IMG/VR virus record: IMGVR_UViG_3300002835_000476
Span: 1 to 38,246 of that record
Length of the DNA stretch: 38,246 nt
Direction: 5' to 3' (one strand)
From: a virus
This document shows, piece after piece, positions 30,948 to 38,228 of this stretch. Both the position numbers and the translations under genes were made by a program. Under the pieces are notes generated by a model that was given only the letters and a program-made list of their open reading frames with translations, searched no databases and was not told where the DNA came from. The number at the start of each line of letters is the position of its first letter. Position 1 is the first letter of the stretch.

Positions 30948-31336
30948 TGAATGTCATAGAATTGAATGATGAAACCTTTATCATGTATGCCATTAAAAAT
31001 TATGATAACCCAAACTGTACAGGACTCACAGAATTTCATGATGACGTACAGAGATTTAAATATCTAAAAAGATTGTTTCGCAAGGCCAATCGCGGTGAGC
31101 TCAAAGAAAGACTCATACTAAATCATCTGGTTGTCCTTTATAATTTGTTTGGTGCAGAAGCTGCGACACGCATGCTGTTCTACAAGATAGACAACATTGA
31201 TTGGCCGCAGCTTAAAACCTTCTTGGTGTTTTTGAACTTCATGCCTGAAAATTTAGTTTTGGCTGATGGGTCAAACATGCCCAGTGCAGACATAGCTCTT
31301 GTACCTGCACTCATAGATGTGCTAAGGAAAATTTAA
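30947..31336 (+). CDS. Conserved T4-like late protein, 129 residues
   Basis: The sequence NVIELNDETFIMYAIKNYDNPNC ... DDVQRFKYLKRLFRKANRG ... LKERLILNHLVVLYNLFG is a compact helical protein. The series K-ERLILNH-VVLYN-FG is strongly conserved across T4-like aquatic phages, in my recollection, with no known function. It overlaps both neighbours by single-base TAATG junctions and belongs to the same operon as the fibre-like gene. Confidence 0.8.
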   Translation: MNVIELNDETFIMYAIKNYDNPNCTGLTEFHDDVQRFKYLKRLFRKANRGELKERLILNHLVVLYNLFGAEAATRMLFYKIDNIDWPQLKTFLVFLNFMPENLVLADGSNMPSADIALVPALIDVLRKI

Positions 31337-31857
31337 TGGGACGTTTTGTAGACAACATCATAGCTTTTAGAATACTGCGTCTGCTTACCACGCCCTTTGA
31401 AGAAACCGATGCATTCAAGCAGGGCATCATAGATGCTAAAGGGCGTGAACTTAAACGCATGCGTGATCTGCATACCGATGCCGAGCTCGAAGCCTATACC
31501 CTATTGCATAGACTGGTGTTTAGACTCAAAAAAATCATTGAAAAAGTACCCATTGACAATAAAAAGATCGTTAGTTATGCTGCAGCCATAGCGTTAATTC
31601 GCGAACATCTGGACAACAATGTCGAGCCTGCTGATCTAGAAGCCAGATTTGTTGTCAAAATGCGTTCCGAACTTACCGAAGAAATAAACTGGGTAAACGA
31701 CAATCTAAATAAAGGTAGCTTGTTTACCTTCAAACAGTTCCGAGAAGATGCACCAGCTAACAATTCCATGGCTACTGGTGGCATAGCAAGACCCGAAGGC
31801 AAACCCTTGTTTGGTAAAATGACTCGCAGGAGCAATGTAAATGTTAAAGTGGTTTAA
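31336..31857 (+). CDS. Conserved T4-like late protein, 173 residues
   Basis: The protein starts MGRFVDNIIAFRILRLLTTPFEETDAFKQGII, then a mostly helical body and a tail with ANNSMATGGIARPEGKPL. The FVDNIIA-RIL-LL-TPF-ETDAF opening and the NS-G-GGIA tail occur together in other T4-like genomes as I recall. No enzyme motif is visible. Probably a virion assembly or structural component, paired with the gene directly upstream. Confidence 0.75.
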   Translation: MGRFVDNIIAFRILRLLTTPFEETDAFKQGIIDAKGRELKRMRDLHTDAELEAYTLLHRLVFRLKKIIEKVPIDNKKIVSYAAAIALIREHLDNNVEPADLEARFVVKMRSELTEEINWVNDNLNKGSLFTFKQFREDAPANNSMATGGIARPEGKPLFGKMTRRSNVNVKVV

Positions 31858-32101
31858 GACGTTATTTTTTGGACCCGAACCACGCCCGGTTACGGAGCCC
31901 GTCACACCCATGCCCCCGCCAGTGCCTGCACCTGTCATAGAGGAGCCCATGGTTACTGCTGCACCCGCAGAAACCAAAGCTCAACCCAAACCTGCAACAC
32001 GGACCAAAACCACAGCAGTCAAGGCCAAGGCCAAACCGCAGCCTAAAAAGACTGAAACAAAACACTCTACCACTCGTGGCCGACCCAAGAAAAATGGATG
32101 A
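31841..32101 (+). CDS. Pro/Lys-rich small protein with AT-hook-like end
   Basis: The 86-residue protein is low-complexity: MLKWFKTLFFGPEPR, then Pro/Glu/Val-rich repeats, then Lys/Thr/Pro-rich sequence ending T-R-G-R-P-K-K-N-G. The RGRPKK core matches AT-hook DNA-binding motifs. The aromatic N-terminus may insert in the membrane or a protein groove. It overlaps the previous gene by 17 bases and the next by eight. DNA tethering is inference. Confidence 0.65.
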   Translation: MLKWFKTLFFGPEPRPVTEPVTPMPPPVPAPVIEEPMVTAAPAETKAQPKPATRTKTTAVKAKAKPQPKKTETKHSTTRGRPKKNG

Positions 32102-32420
32102 AGCCTCTAGGATAGCCAAATTGGAAGCTCAAGTAGACGCCATCAAAGAAGACGTAAGTGAGCTTAAATCCGATGTACGTGACCTCCATTCCCGTATTAC
32201 TACGGGCAATAGAGAAATCATGGAAAAGATTGACTCAAAATTCGATACCTTGACCAGCTCTGAAAAATCTGCTCATGTAGAAATGATGCAGAGCGTTGAC
32301 ACTCTAAGTGAACGAGTCAACGTCCTGGAGCGCTGGCGCTGGATGATTGTTGGTGCTTCCATAGTAGCTGGCTATGTAGTTGGTCAAATAGACATCAAAG
32401 CATTATTAAATCTGCACTAG
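32094..32420 (+). CDS. XhlA-like coiled-coil membrane protein
   Basis: The 108-residue protein has a long heptad-patterned helix (ASRIAKLEAQVDAIKEDVSEL ... VNVLERWRW, residues 4-80) followed by a hydrophobic segment MIVGASIVAGYVVGQI. This layout and the E-R-W-R-W-M-I junction resemble haemolysin XhlA-type proteins, which act beside holins. The ATG is preferred over an upstream GTG. It ends the late block. A role in lysis or membrane anchoring is possible but unproven. Confidence 0.6.
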   Translation: MDEASRIAKLEAQVDAIKEDVSELKSDVRDLHSRITTGNREIMEKIDSKFDTLTSSEKSAHVEMMQSVDTLSERVNVLERWRWMIVGASIVAGYVVGQIDIKALLNLH

Positions 32421-32423
32421 GCA

Positions 32424-32452
32424 TTGACCCCTAGCCTCTAAGACTCTATAAT
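32424..32452 (+). promoter_or_regulatory. Sigma70-type promoter for the primase block
   Basis: TTGACC (32424-32429) and a perfect TATAAT (32447-32452) are 17 bp apart. The start near 32459 would leave a 13-base leader holding GGAGG (32461-32465) and then the ATG at 32472. Confidence 0.88.
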
Positions 32453-32465
32453 TAGAGTCTGGAGG
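32435..32465 (+). promoter_or_regulatory. Inverted repeat over the -10 element and ribosome-binding site
   Basis: AGACTCTA (32441-32448) and TAGAGTCT (32453-32460) are perfect reverse complements around TAAT. Beyond them CCTC (32435-32438) can pair with GAGG (32462-32465), the core of the primase ribosome-binding site. Read-through RNA would therefore hide that site, whereas RNA started at the local promoter lacks the left arm. The dyad may also be a protein operator. Confidence 0.7.
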
Positions 32466-32471
32466 ATCATA

Positions 32472-33494
32472 ATGTCGTTATACGTTGATATCAAATACCT
32501 AAGACTCATCAGCCACAGACTTGATAAATTCAAACAAAAGTCTGAGGACAAATTCAACTGCCGTTGTCCTATCTGCGGCGACAGTCAGGTCAAAACCAAC
32601 AAGGCTCGTGGATACTTCTACCCCAGCCCCAACAGAAACGATCTCCAGTACAAGTGCCACAACTGCGGCGTAAGCATGATGTTCGGTACCTTTCTCAAGC
32701 AACTGGACAGCAATCAATACGGCGACTATGTTGTAGAAAATTTTGGCGAACGACCCAAACGCAGCAATGCAACGGTCAAGTTGGAATACAGTCGGCCCAT
32801 GCCCGAAGTTCAAACCACAACCAAAAGAAATCTTCTGGATGAACTGCTGCCCAGACTCAGCGCCCTGCCCACAGACAACGAAGCCGTAGTGTTCTGCAAA
32901 AGCCGCCACATACCCGAACATTGTTTTGACTACTTGTACTTTGTAGACGATGTGCGCAAGATAGAACAGCTGAGCGACAAGTATACCAATAAATTACAGA
33001 CCTCAGAGCCCAGATTGGTGCTGCCTTTCTACGATCATCGACTTCAACTAAGCGGCATAACCTGCAGAGCACTCAGAGGCGAAGCTCTCCGATATCTAAC
33101 CATCAAGATCAAAGACAATGTTCCCTTGATCTTTGGCCTGGATCGCGTAAATGTCCGTAAACCCATTTTGGTGGTCGAAGGTCCCATAGACAGCCTGTTC
33201 TTGGACAACTGCATAGCCGTTGGCGGAACAGCCTTTGGCAAGATTCATGAACTTGGTCTGCCCGATGTCACGGTTATCTTTGACAACCAGCCACGCAACC
33301 GTGAACTCACCAAGCTCATGTCAGCCATCATAGATAGCAATACCAAAGTGGTTGTGTGGCCACAAAAATACGAAGCCCACAAAGACATCAACGACATGGT
33401 GCTGGCCGGCATTGATGTACGTGCCATTGTCAGGCATCATACCTATCAGGGGCTCGAAGCTCGTTTAAAATTTACAGCGTGGAAAAGATGCTAG
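32472..33494 (+). CDS. 61: DNA primase (T4 gp61-like)
   Basis: The primase makes RNA primers for lagging-strand synthesis with the gp41 helicase. The 340-residue protein has an N-terminal zinc finger with C32-P-I-C35 and C62-H-N-C65, then a TOPRIM domain with PILVVEGPIDSLFLDN (acidic Glu/Asp pair) and later VTVIFDNQPRN and HKDINDMV. Length fits T4 gp61 (342). A strong GGAGG is six bases before the ATG. It is separate from the 43-uvsX-41 block and starts its own transcription unit. Confidence 0.95.
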   Translation: MSLYVDIKYLRLISHRLDKFKQKSEDKFNCRCPICGDSQVKTNKARGYFYPSPNRNDLQYKCHNCGVSMMFGTFLKQLDSNQYGDYVVENFGERPKRSNATVKLEYSRPMPEVQTTTKRNLLDELLPRLSALPTDNEAVVFCKSRHIPEHCFDYLYFVDDVRKIEQLSDKYTNKLQTSEPRLVLPFYDHRLQLSGITCRALRGEALRYLTIKIKDNVPLIFGLDRVNVRKPILVVEGPIDSLFLDNCIAVGGTAFGKIHELGLPDVTVIFDNQPRNRELTKLMSAIIDSNTKVVVWPQKYEAHKDINDMVLAGIDVRAIVRHHTYQGLEARLKFTAWKRC

Positions 33495-33769
33495 ACGAAA
33501 AACAACGTGAAACACTACTAATCATGCAAGAAGAATGTGCAGAAGTTATTCAGGCAGTCAGTAAGATTTTTAGATTTGGTCCTGAAAATTTCAAGCCCGG
33601 TAAACCTCTGACCAATACAGAACATCTGGAAACTGAGCTAGGTGATCTTTTATGCATGATAGAAATTTTATATGATCAGGGCATGATCAAAGCCGAAGCC
33701 ATAGAACAGGCCATGCAGAACAAACGCGAAAAACTTAAAATTTACAGCAGGATTTATCATGAAAGTTAA
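33488..33769 (+). CDS. MazG-like nucleotide pyrophosphohydrolase (first of two)
   Basis: The 93-residue all-alpha protein contains MQEECAEVIQAVSKIFRFG and ELGDLLCMIEILYD, the E-E-x-x-E and E-x-x-D metal-binding pattern of the MazG/HisE/dUTPase-like family, which hydrolyse NTPs to NMP and PPi. I chose ATG 33488, overlapping the primase end; GTG 33479 in frame is an alternative, and neither has an ideally spaced ribosome-binding site. The 3' end overlaps thyX by 11 bases. Confidence 0.8.
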   Translation: MLDEKQRETLLIMQEECAEVIQAVSKIFRFGPENFKPGKPLTNTEHLETELGDLLCMIEILYDQGMIKAEAIEQAMQNKREKLKIYSRIYHES

Positions 33770-34469
33770 ACTAATCAGCTATTCACAGGCATCCAAGGAG
33801 ATGCTAGAAACCTATGATAAGCACATTATACCCGATGTACAGGACCTCATTGCCTATTGCGCCCGAGTCTCGAACCCAAACAACCAATCCAACACAGAAA
33901 CCACGGACCGATTACTCAGATACCTCATCCGGAACCAGCACTGGTCACCCTTCGAAATGGTCAGCGCCTGTCTCGAAGTTACCACCACACGAGACATTGC
34001 CCGACAAATGCTCCGACATCGAAGCTTTACCTTCCAGGAGTTCAGCCAGCGATACGCTGACCCTACTAAGGACCTCGATTTTGTTCTTAGAGAAGCAAGG
34101 CTACAGGACACCAGCAACCGACAGAATTCCATCAAACTGGATCTCACAGACCCAGAAAGTCGAGAGCTGAACAATCTCTGGATAGAAAAACAGCAAAAGG
34201 TTCTTCGAGTAGTCCGTGCTGCGTATGAATGGGCTACGTTCAACGGCATTGCCAAAGAGCAGGCCCGTGCAGTTTTGCCAGAGGGCTTGACAGTTAGCAG
34301 GTTATATATACATGGCACCATTAGAAGCTGGATTCATTATTGTGAACTACGTAGCGCTCATGGTACGCAGCTCGAACATCAGGAAATCGCTCGGGCCTGT
34401 GCAGACGTTATATCTAAAGTATTTCCTTTGATGAATCATATCAGGAGTGATGATGAACACAAGGCTTGA
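33759..34469 (+). CDS. thyX: Flavin-dependent thymidylate synthase ThyX
   Basis: ThyX makes dTMP from dUMP using FAD, NADPH and methylene-tetrahydrofolate. The 236-residue protein has RHRSFTFQEFSQRY (R86-Y99), matching the RHRxxSxNxxSxRY signature with Thr and Gln at the first Ser and Asn positions, and NQHWSPFEM upstream, typical for the family. The C-terminal H-Y-C-E-L-R-S-A-H-G-T-Q-L-E-H-Q-E-I segment supports the call. It stands between two MazG-type genes and ends inside the next one by 17 bases. Confidence 0.96.
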   Translation: MKVKLISYSQASKEMLETYDKHIIPDVQDLIAYCARVSNPNNQSNTETTDRLLRYLIRNQHWSPFEMVSACLEVTTTRDIARQMLRHRSFTFQEFSQRYADPTKDLDFVLREARLQDTSNRQNSIKLDLTDPESRELNNLWIEKQQKVLRVVRAAYEWATFNGIAKEQARAVLPEGLTVSRLYIHGTIRSWIHYCELRSAHGTQLEHQEIARACADVISKVFPLMNHIRSDDEHKA

Positions 34470-34833
34470 TGTGGCTACGTTTATGCGAGCCGGTCAACAG
34501 AATGTTGACACCATGAATGCTGGATTTTATCCGGGACGTTTGACTCAGGCCGATCTGTACATGGATCTAGTCACTGAGGAATTCAATGAATTAACTCAAG
34601 CAGTCATTAAAAAAGACATTGTCGAGACTGCCGATGCCTGTGCAGATCTAATCTGGGTAGTTGAAGGACTCATGTACAGCCTGGGCATAGATCCGCAGAC
34701 AGTATGGGACGAAGTAGCCCGTTCCAATCACAGCAAAACCGTCGATGGCATGCTCATCAAGCGTGAAGATGGTAAGGTACTAAAGCCTGCATCATATTCA
34801 CCACCCAACATACAAAGAGTACTGGGACTATAA
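34453..34833 (+). CDS. mazG: MazG-type pyrophosphohydrolase (second)
   Basis: The 126-residue protein starts MNTRLDVATFMRAGQQNV and contains LYMDLVTEEFNELTQAVIKKD and DACADLIWVVEGLMYSLG, the E-E-x-x-E and D-x-x-D metal ligands of the MazG family. Phage MazG enzymes are known to hydrolyse dNTPs; a role on (p)ppGpp has been proposed but is disputed. AGGAG (34443-34447) lies five bases before ATG 34453, so I prefer it over ATG 34450 and GTG 34447. Confidence 0.88.
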   Translation: MNTRLDVATFMRAGQQNVDTMNAGFYPGRLTQADLYMDLVTEEFNELTQAVIKKDIVETADACADLIWVVEGLMYSLGIDPQTVWDEVARSNHSKTVDGMLIKREDGKVLKPASYSPPNIQRVLGL

Positions 34834-34836
34834 TAC

Positions 34837-35340
34837 ATGTGGCAAATCACCTATATGCTAGGGTTCTTACCCGAATGGTTATGGACAGCTTTGTTCTTTG
34901 TTGGTGTTGCTCTGCTGATTGCAGCGCAATTTCTCCGAGCATTGCCCAGCATAGCTGCATATAGATATCCCATTGTTATGGTTGGTGGCTTCAGCCTCAT
35001 GCTAAGCATCTGGCAATTGGGCGCAGCCAGCAATGAAGCCAAGTGGCAGGAACGCATCAAAGAAGTCCAAGCACAGCTAGATGCAGCCAAAGCAGAAAGT
35101 GCTGCCATCAACGATAAACTCAAGGCCGAACAAGCCGAAAAAGCCAAAATTGCCGAACAGAAAAGCCGAACCGTAGTACAGTATGTTGACAAATTCCGTG
35201 ATCGTGAAGTACTCAAGACTGTCGAAGGTCCTGAGCGTGTCAAGATTGAAAAAGTCATAGAGTACGTTGAGAAATGCCCAGTCCCCAAGGAGCTACTAGA
35301 TGCACACAATGCAGCTGCCAAACGTGAGGGCATGAAATGA
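34837..35340 (+). CDS. Inner-membrane spanin-like protein
   Basis: The 167-residue protein has two hydrophobic helices (about 11-33 and 43-62) followed by a long coiled coil (65-125, rich in Ala, Glu, Lys) and a C-terminal EKCPVPKELLDAHNAAA. Coiled coil plus C-V/I-P-x-x-L-x-x-x-H-x-A-A is typical of Rz-like i-spanins, which with an outer-membrane lipoprotein fuse inner and outer membranes at lysis. Two transmembrane helices are unusual, since most i-spanins have one. The next gene overlaps by four bases and encodes a lipoprotein. Confidence 0.7.
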   Translation: MWQITYMLGFLPEWLWTALFFVGVALLIAAQFLRALPSIAAYRYPIVMVGGFSLMLSIWQLGAASNEAKWQERIKEVQAQLDAAKAESAAINDKLKAEQAEKAKIAEQKSRTVVQYVDKFRDREVLKTVEGPERVKIEKVIEYVEKCPVPKELLDAHNAAAKREGMK

Positions 35341-35621
35341 GAGCCATGATCATACTATTTTGCCTGTTATTTTCGGGTTGTAGCCTGTTCCAGAAGCAGC
35401 CTGTTCCCATGGTACCAGATTTTCCACAGCCCTACAGCACCGAAAAGTGCAAGCAGCTCATGACCATCGAAGGCGATCAGGTACCCATGACCGATGTGCT
35501 TAAAGTAATCGTGGAAAACTACAAACTATATTATTATTGTTCAGACATGGTAGATGGCTGGAATGATTGGTACAAACAACAGCGCGATGTCTACGAAAAG
35601 CTCGGTAAGGATAAGAAATGA
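35337..35621 (+). CDS. Outer-membrane lipoprotein, o-spanin-like
   Basis: The 94-residue protein has a lipoprotein signal: MRAMIILFCLLFSGC, with a lipobox L-F-S-G-C. The mature part has Pro-rich sequence (KQPVPMVPDFPQPYS) and two cysteines, features seen in Rz1-like o-spanins. The coupled i-spanin-like gene upstream (ATGA) and the lipoprotein gene downstream (ATGA) place it in a lysis group. Since Rz/Rz1 pairs vary greatly in sequence, the assignment is from architecture and position. Confidence 0.7.
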   Translation: MRAMIILFCLLFSGCSLFQKQPVPMVPDFPQPYSTEKCKQLMTIEGDQVPMTDVLKVIVENYKLYYYCSDMVDGWNDWYKQQRDVYEKLGKDKK

Positions 35622-35875
35622 AAAAGCTCGTAATAGTATTCACAGCACTTATGCTTTCGGCCTGCGTTGTCAACAAAGAGCAGATGTATTATGATACGGC
35701 CAAGAGCATCAGCAAGGACAACACCATGGCTCAGACAGCTTGCTGGAGTGCCATCAGTGAAATAGCCAAAAGTGGCGATAGCGGTGCCAAGGTAGGAGCA
35801 GTTGCCCTGGCAGATAAATGTAAGAACGAACCCATTAAGATTGAAGCGCCCAAGCGTAACTGGCTGGGCTTGTGA
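35618..35875 (+). CDS. Second small lipoprotein
   Basis: The 85-residue protein begins MKKLVIVFTALMLSACVVNKE, a standard lipoprotein signal with lipobox L-S-A-C. The mature part is helical and Ala/Ser-rich with two cysteines and ends KRNWLGL. It is translationally coupled to the o-spanin-like gene. It could be an extra spanin component, a superinfection-exclusion lipoprotein, or a lysis regulator. No family recognised. Confidence 0.7.
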   Translation: MKKLVIVFTALMLSACVVNKEQMYYDTAKSISKDNTMAQTACWSAISEIAKSGDSGAKVGAVALADKCKNEPIKIEAPKRNWLGL

Positions 35876-35902
35876 TCTAGAAAAACAACAACGGAGCAGT
35901 AT

Positions 35903-37702
35903 ATGACCCCAGCTACGGTACATGGGATCAGGATGGATCTTTCTCGCGACGATCTGTTCGATGATCTGGGACGCATGCGTCTCAAAGAAAGCTACATGCG
36001 TGAAGAAGAAAACAGTCCACAGGAAAGATTTGCATATGTCTCAGCAGCGTTTGGAAGTAATCCAGAGCACAGTCAGCGTCTTTATGATTATAGCTCTAAG
36101 CATTGGCTTAGCTATAGCACTCCCATACTATCATTTGGACGTTCAAAGCGTGGTCTCCCTATCAGTTGCTTTTTACCTTATCTGGATGATAGTGCTGAAG
36201 GTCTGGTCGATACTCTATCAGAGGTCAACTGGCTCAGCATGCTCGGCGGAGGCATAGGCATTGGCATCGGTATTCGTAGTGCTGATGATAAGTCTGTTGG
36301 CGTTATGCCTCATCTACGCACATATGATGCTAGCTCGCTTGCCTACAGACAGGGCCGAACACGTCGTGGCTCATATGCTGCTTATCTGGACATATCTCAC
36401 CCTGATATTCATATGTTCCTGGACATGAGAAAGCCTACGGGTGATCCCAACATGCGAGCGCTTAATCTGCATCATGGCATCAACATCACCGACGATTTCA
36501 TGCACATCGTTGAACGATGCATGATGGATCCAACGGCCGATGACAGCTGGCATCTGCGTGATCCCAACAATGGCGAAATACGAGAAACCGTAAGTGCTCG
36601 TCAGCTCTGGCAAACCATTCTAGAACTCAGAATGCACACCGGTGAACCCTATCTGCATTTCATTGATACCAGCAATCGACACATGCCAGAGTTTCAAAAG
36701 AAACTAGGACTGAGCATCAAACAAAGCAATCTATGCAGCGAAATCATCCTGCCAACAGACAAGGATCGCACGGCTGTATGCTGTCTGAGTTCAGTAAACC
36801 TAGAGTACTATGATGAGTGGAAAAACAATAAACAGTTCCTCCGTGATGTTGCTGAGATGCTTGATAATGTTTTACAATATTTCATTGATCACGCACCTAG
36901 TTCCATTTCCCGAGCCGTTTACTCTGCTAGCCGTGAACGTTCTATTGGCATTGGAGCCCTAGGATTTCATGCTTACCTCCAAAAAGTACAAGTCCCGTTC
37001 GAATCAGCCTTGGCTGTAAGTAAAAACAAACAGATGTTCAAACATATTCGTGAAGGATTAGATCATGCAAATATCGAACTGGGAAAAGAAAGAGGCGAGG
37101 CTCCTGATGCTGTTGGTACAGGTAAGCGTTTTAGCCACATGCTTGCCATTGCTCCTAATGCTTCAAGTTCCATTATTATGGGCAACACTAGTCCCTCCAT
37201 TGAACCTTATCGTGCTAATGCTTATAGACAAGACACTCTTTCAGGTGCTTTTCTGAATAAGAATAAGTGGTTAGATTATATTATAAAGGAAAAATGTCAT
37301 GCCGATGCTAAGTTGGACTACAACGAAATCTGGTCAAGTATCATCGCCAACGATGGAAGTGTTCAACATCTGGAGTTCCTTGACGACTGGACCAAAGATG
37401 TTTTCAAGACTTCCATGGAAATTGACCAAAGATGGGTCATACAACATGCCGCTGATCGCCAGACCCATATTGATCAAGCGCAAAGTGTCAATCTCTTTTT
37501 CAGACCCGACTCAAACATCAAATACATACATGCAGTACATTTCATGGCATGGAAGCAAGGACTCAAAACGCTTTACTACTGCCGCTCAGAGAAGATTGGC
37601 AAAGCTGATAAAGTCTCTAAGCGCATCGAAAGACAGGTAATTCAAGAGATAGATATGAAGGCTCTGGCCGAAGGGACTGACTGCCTAGCATGTGAGGGAT
37701 AA
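35903..37702 (+). CDS. nrdA: Ribonucleotide reductase large subunit NrdA
   Basis: NrdA reduces ribonucleotides to deoxyribonucleotides with a radical-bearing NrdB partner. The 599-residue protein carries the active-site N-L-C-S-E (N276, C278, E280), redox cysteines at C89 (PISCFL) and 293/294 (AVCCLSS), the tyrosine pair in TLYYCRS, and a C-terminal C594-L-A-C597 redox tail. It is much shorter than E. coli NrdA and has no N-terminal ATP cone, so allosteric activity control by dATP is probably lost, as in some phage enzymes. GGAG lies ten bases before the ATG. The NrdB gene is not in the window. Confidence 0.96.
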   Translation: MTPATVHGIRMDLSRDDLFDDLGRMRLKESYMREEENSPQERFAYVSAAFGSNPEHSQRLYDYSSKHWLSYSTPILSFGRSKRGLPISCFLPYLDDSAEGLVDTLSEVNWLSMLGGGIGIGIGIRSADDKSVGVMPHLRTYDASSLAYRQGRTRRGSYAAYLDISHPDIHMFLDMRKPTGDPNMRALNLHHGINITDDFMHIVERCMMDPTADDSWHLRDPNNGEIRETVSARQLWQTILELRMHTGEPYLHFIDTSNRHMPEFQKKLGLSIKQSNLCSEIILPTDKDRTAVCCLSSVNLEYYDEWKNNKQFLRDVAEMLDNVLQYFIDHAPSSISRAVYSASRERSIGIGALGFHAYLQKVQVPFESALAVSKNKQMFKHIREGLDHANIELGKERGEAPDAVGTGKRFSHMLAIAPNASSSIIMGNTSPSIEPYRANAYRQDTLSGAFLNKNKWLDYIIKEKCHADAKLDYNEIWSSIIANDGSVQHLEFLDDWTKDVFKTSMEIDQRWVIQHAADRQTHIDQAQSVNLFFRPDSNIKYIHAVHFMAWKQGLKTLYYCRSEKIGKADKVSKRIERQVIQEIDMKALAEGTDCLACEG

Positions 37703-37705
37703 ATC

Positions 37706-37909
37706 ATGAGTAAGATTGTTCTTTTAAAAGATGTCTATGAACTCAAAGAACAAAAAGAAAGAGAGCTGGCTTTTTACAAGGAAAAGCTAGCCGAGCTGCA
37801 GGAGAAAATGTATTGGGTTGAGCGCGAACTGCGTTTAACCAAGGATATTATTAAGATGATCCAAGAAGAAAAACTAACCAACATAGAGGCGCGGGATGAA
37901 ACTACTTAA
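37706..37909 (+). CDS. Small coiled-coil protein
   Basis: The 67-residue protein is almost one long amphipathic helix: KEQKERELAFYKEKLAELQEK and MYWVERELRLTKDI. It lies between nrdA and the thioredoxin gene and overlaps the latter by 14 bases. Such short coiled-coil genes occur beside RNR genes in cyanophage-like genomes, as I recall. Function unknown. Confidence 0.75.
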   Translation: MSKIVLLKDVYELKEQKERELAFYKEKLAELQEKMYWVERELRLTKDIIKMIQEEKLTNIEARDETT

Positions 37910-38150
37910 GTTTTACGGCGAGTGGTGCGGGCCCTGCAAGACGCAGAACAGCATCATAAAGAATTTAGGTTCTAGAGTAACCATACCCATCGAAGAAATA
38001 GACATAGACGAAAAATTTGATCTGGTAAAAAGCTACAAAGTAACCTCAGTACCCACCATGATCATCATCGATGAGAATGGCGAAGTAAAAAGACATACCG
38101 GTGTATTAAAAGAACAACAATTCCTAGAGTTCATCCAAAATGCCTCCTAG
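37896..38150 (+). CDS. Thioredoxin / glutaredoxin-like protein
   Basis: The 84-residue protein has the classic thioredoxin active site W10-C-G-P-C14 and the cis-proline loop S-V-P-T-M. It is short, as phage thioredoxins such as T4 NrdC are. It most likely reduces NrdA, whose gene is just upstream with the C-L-A-C tail. It overlaps the coiled-coil gene and is followed by an 80-base gap with a promoter. Confidence 0.95.
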   Translation: MKLLKFYGEWCGPCKTQNSIIKNLGSRVTIPIEEIDIDEKFDLVKSYKVTSVPTMIIIDENGEVKRHTGVLKEQQFLEFIQNAS

Positions 38151-38179
38151 ATAGTATTGTTTGCATATCGAAGTCATGC

Positions 38180-38208
38180 TTGAGCCAAGGATCATAATAT
38201 TATATATA
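38180..38208 (+). promoter_or_regulatory. Possible sigma70 promoter before the last gene
   Basis: TTGAGC (38180-38185) and TATATA (38203-38208) are 17 bp apart in an AT-rich gap; TATACT (38205-38210) with a 19-bp spacer is an alternative -10. GGAGGA (38220-38225) and an ATG follow. Confidence 0.6.
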
Positions 38209-38228
38209 CTATGTAACCTGGAGGAAAC

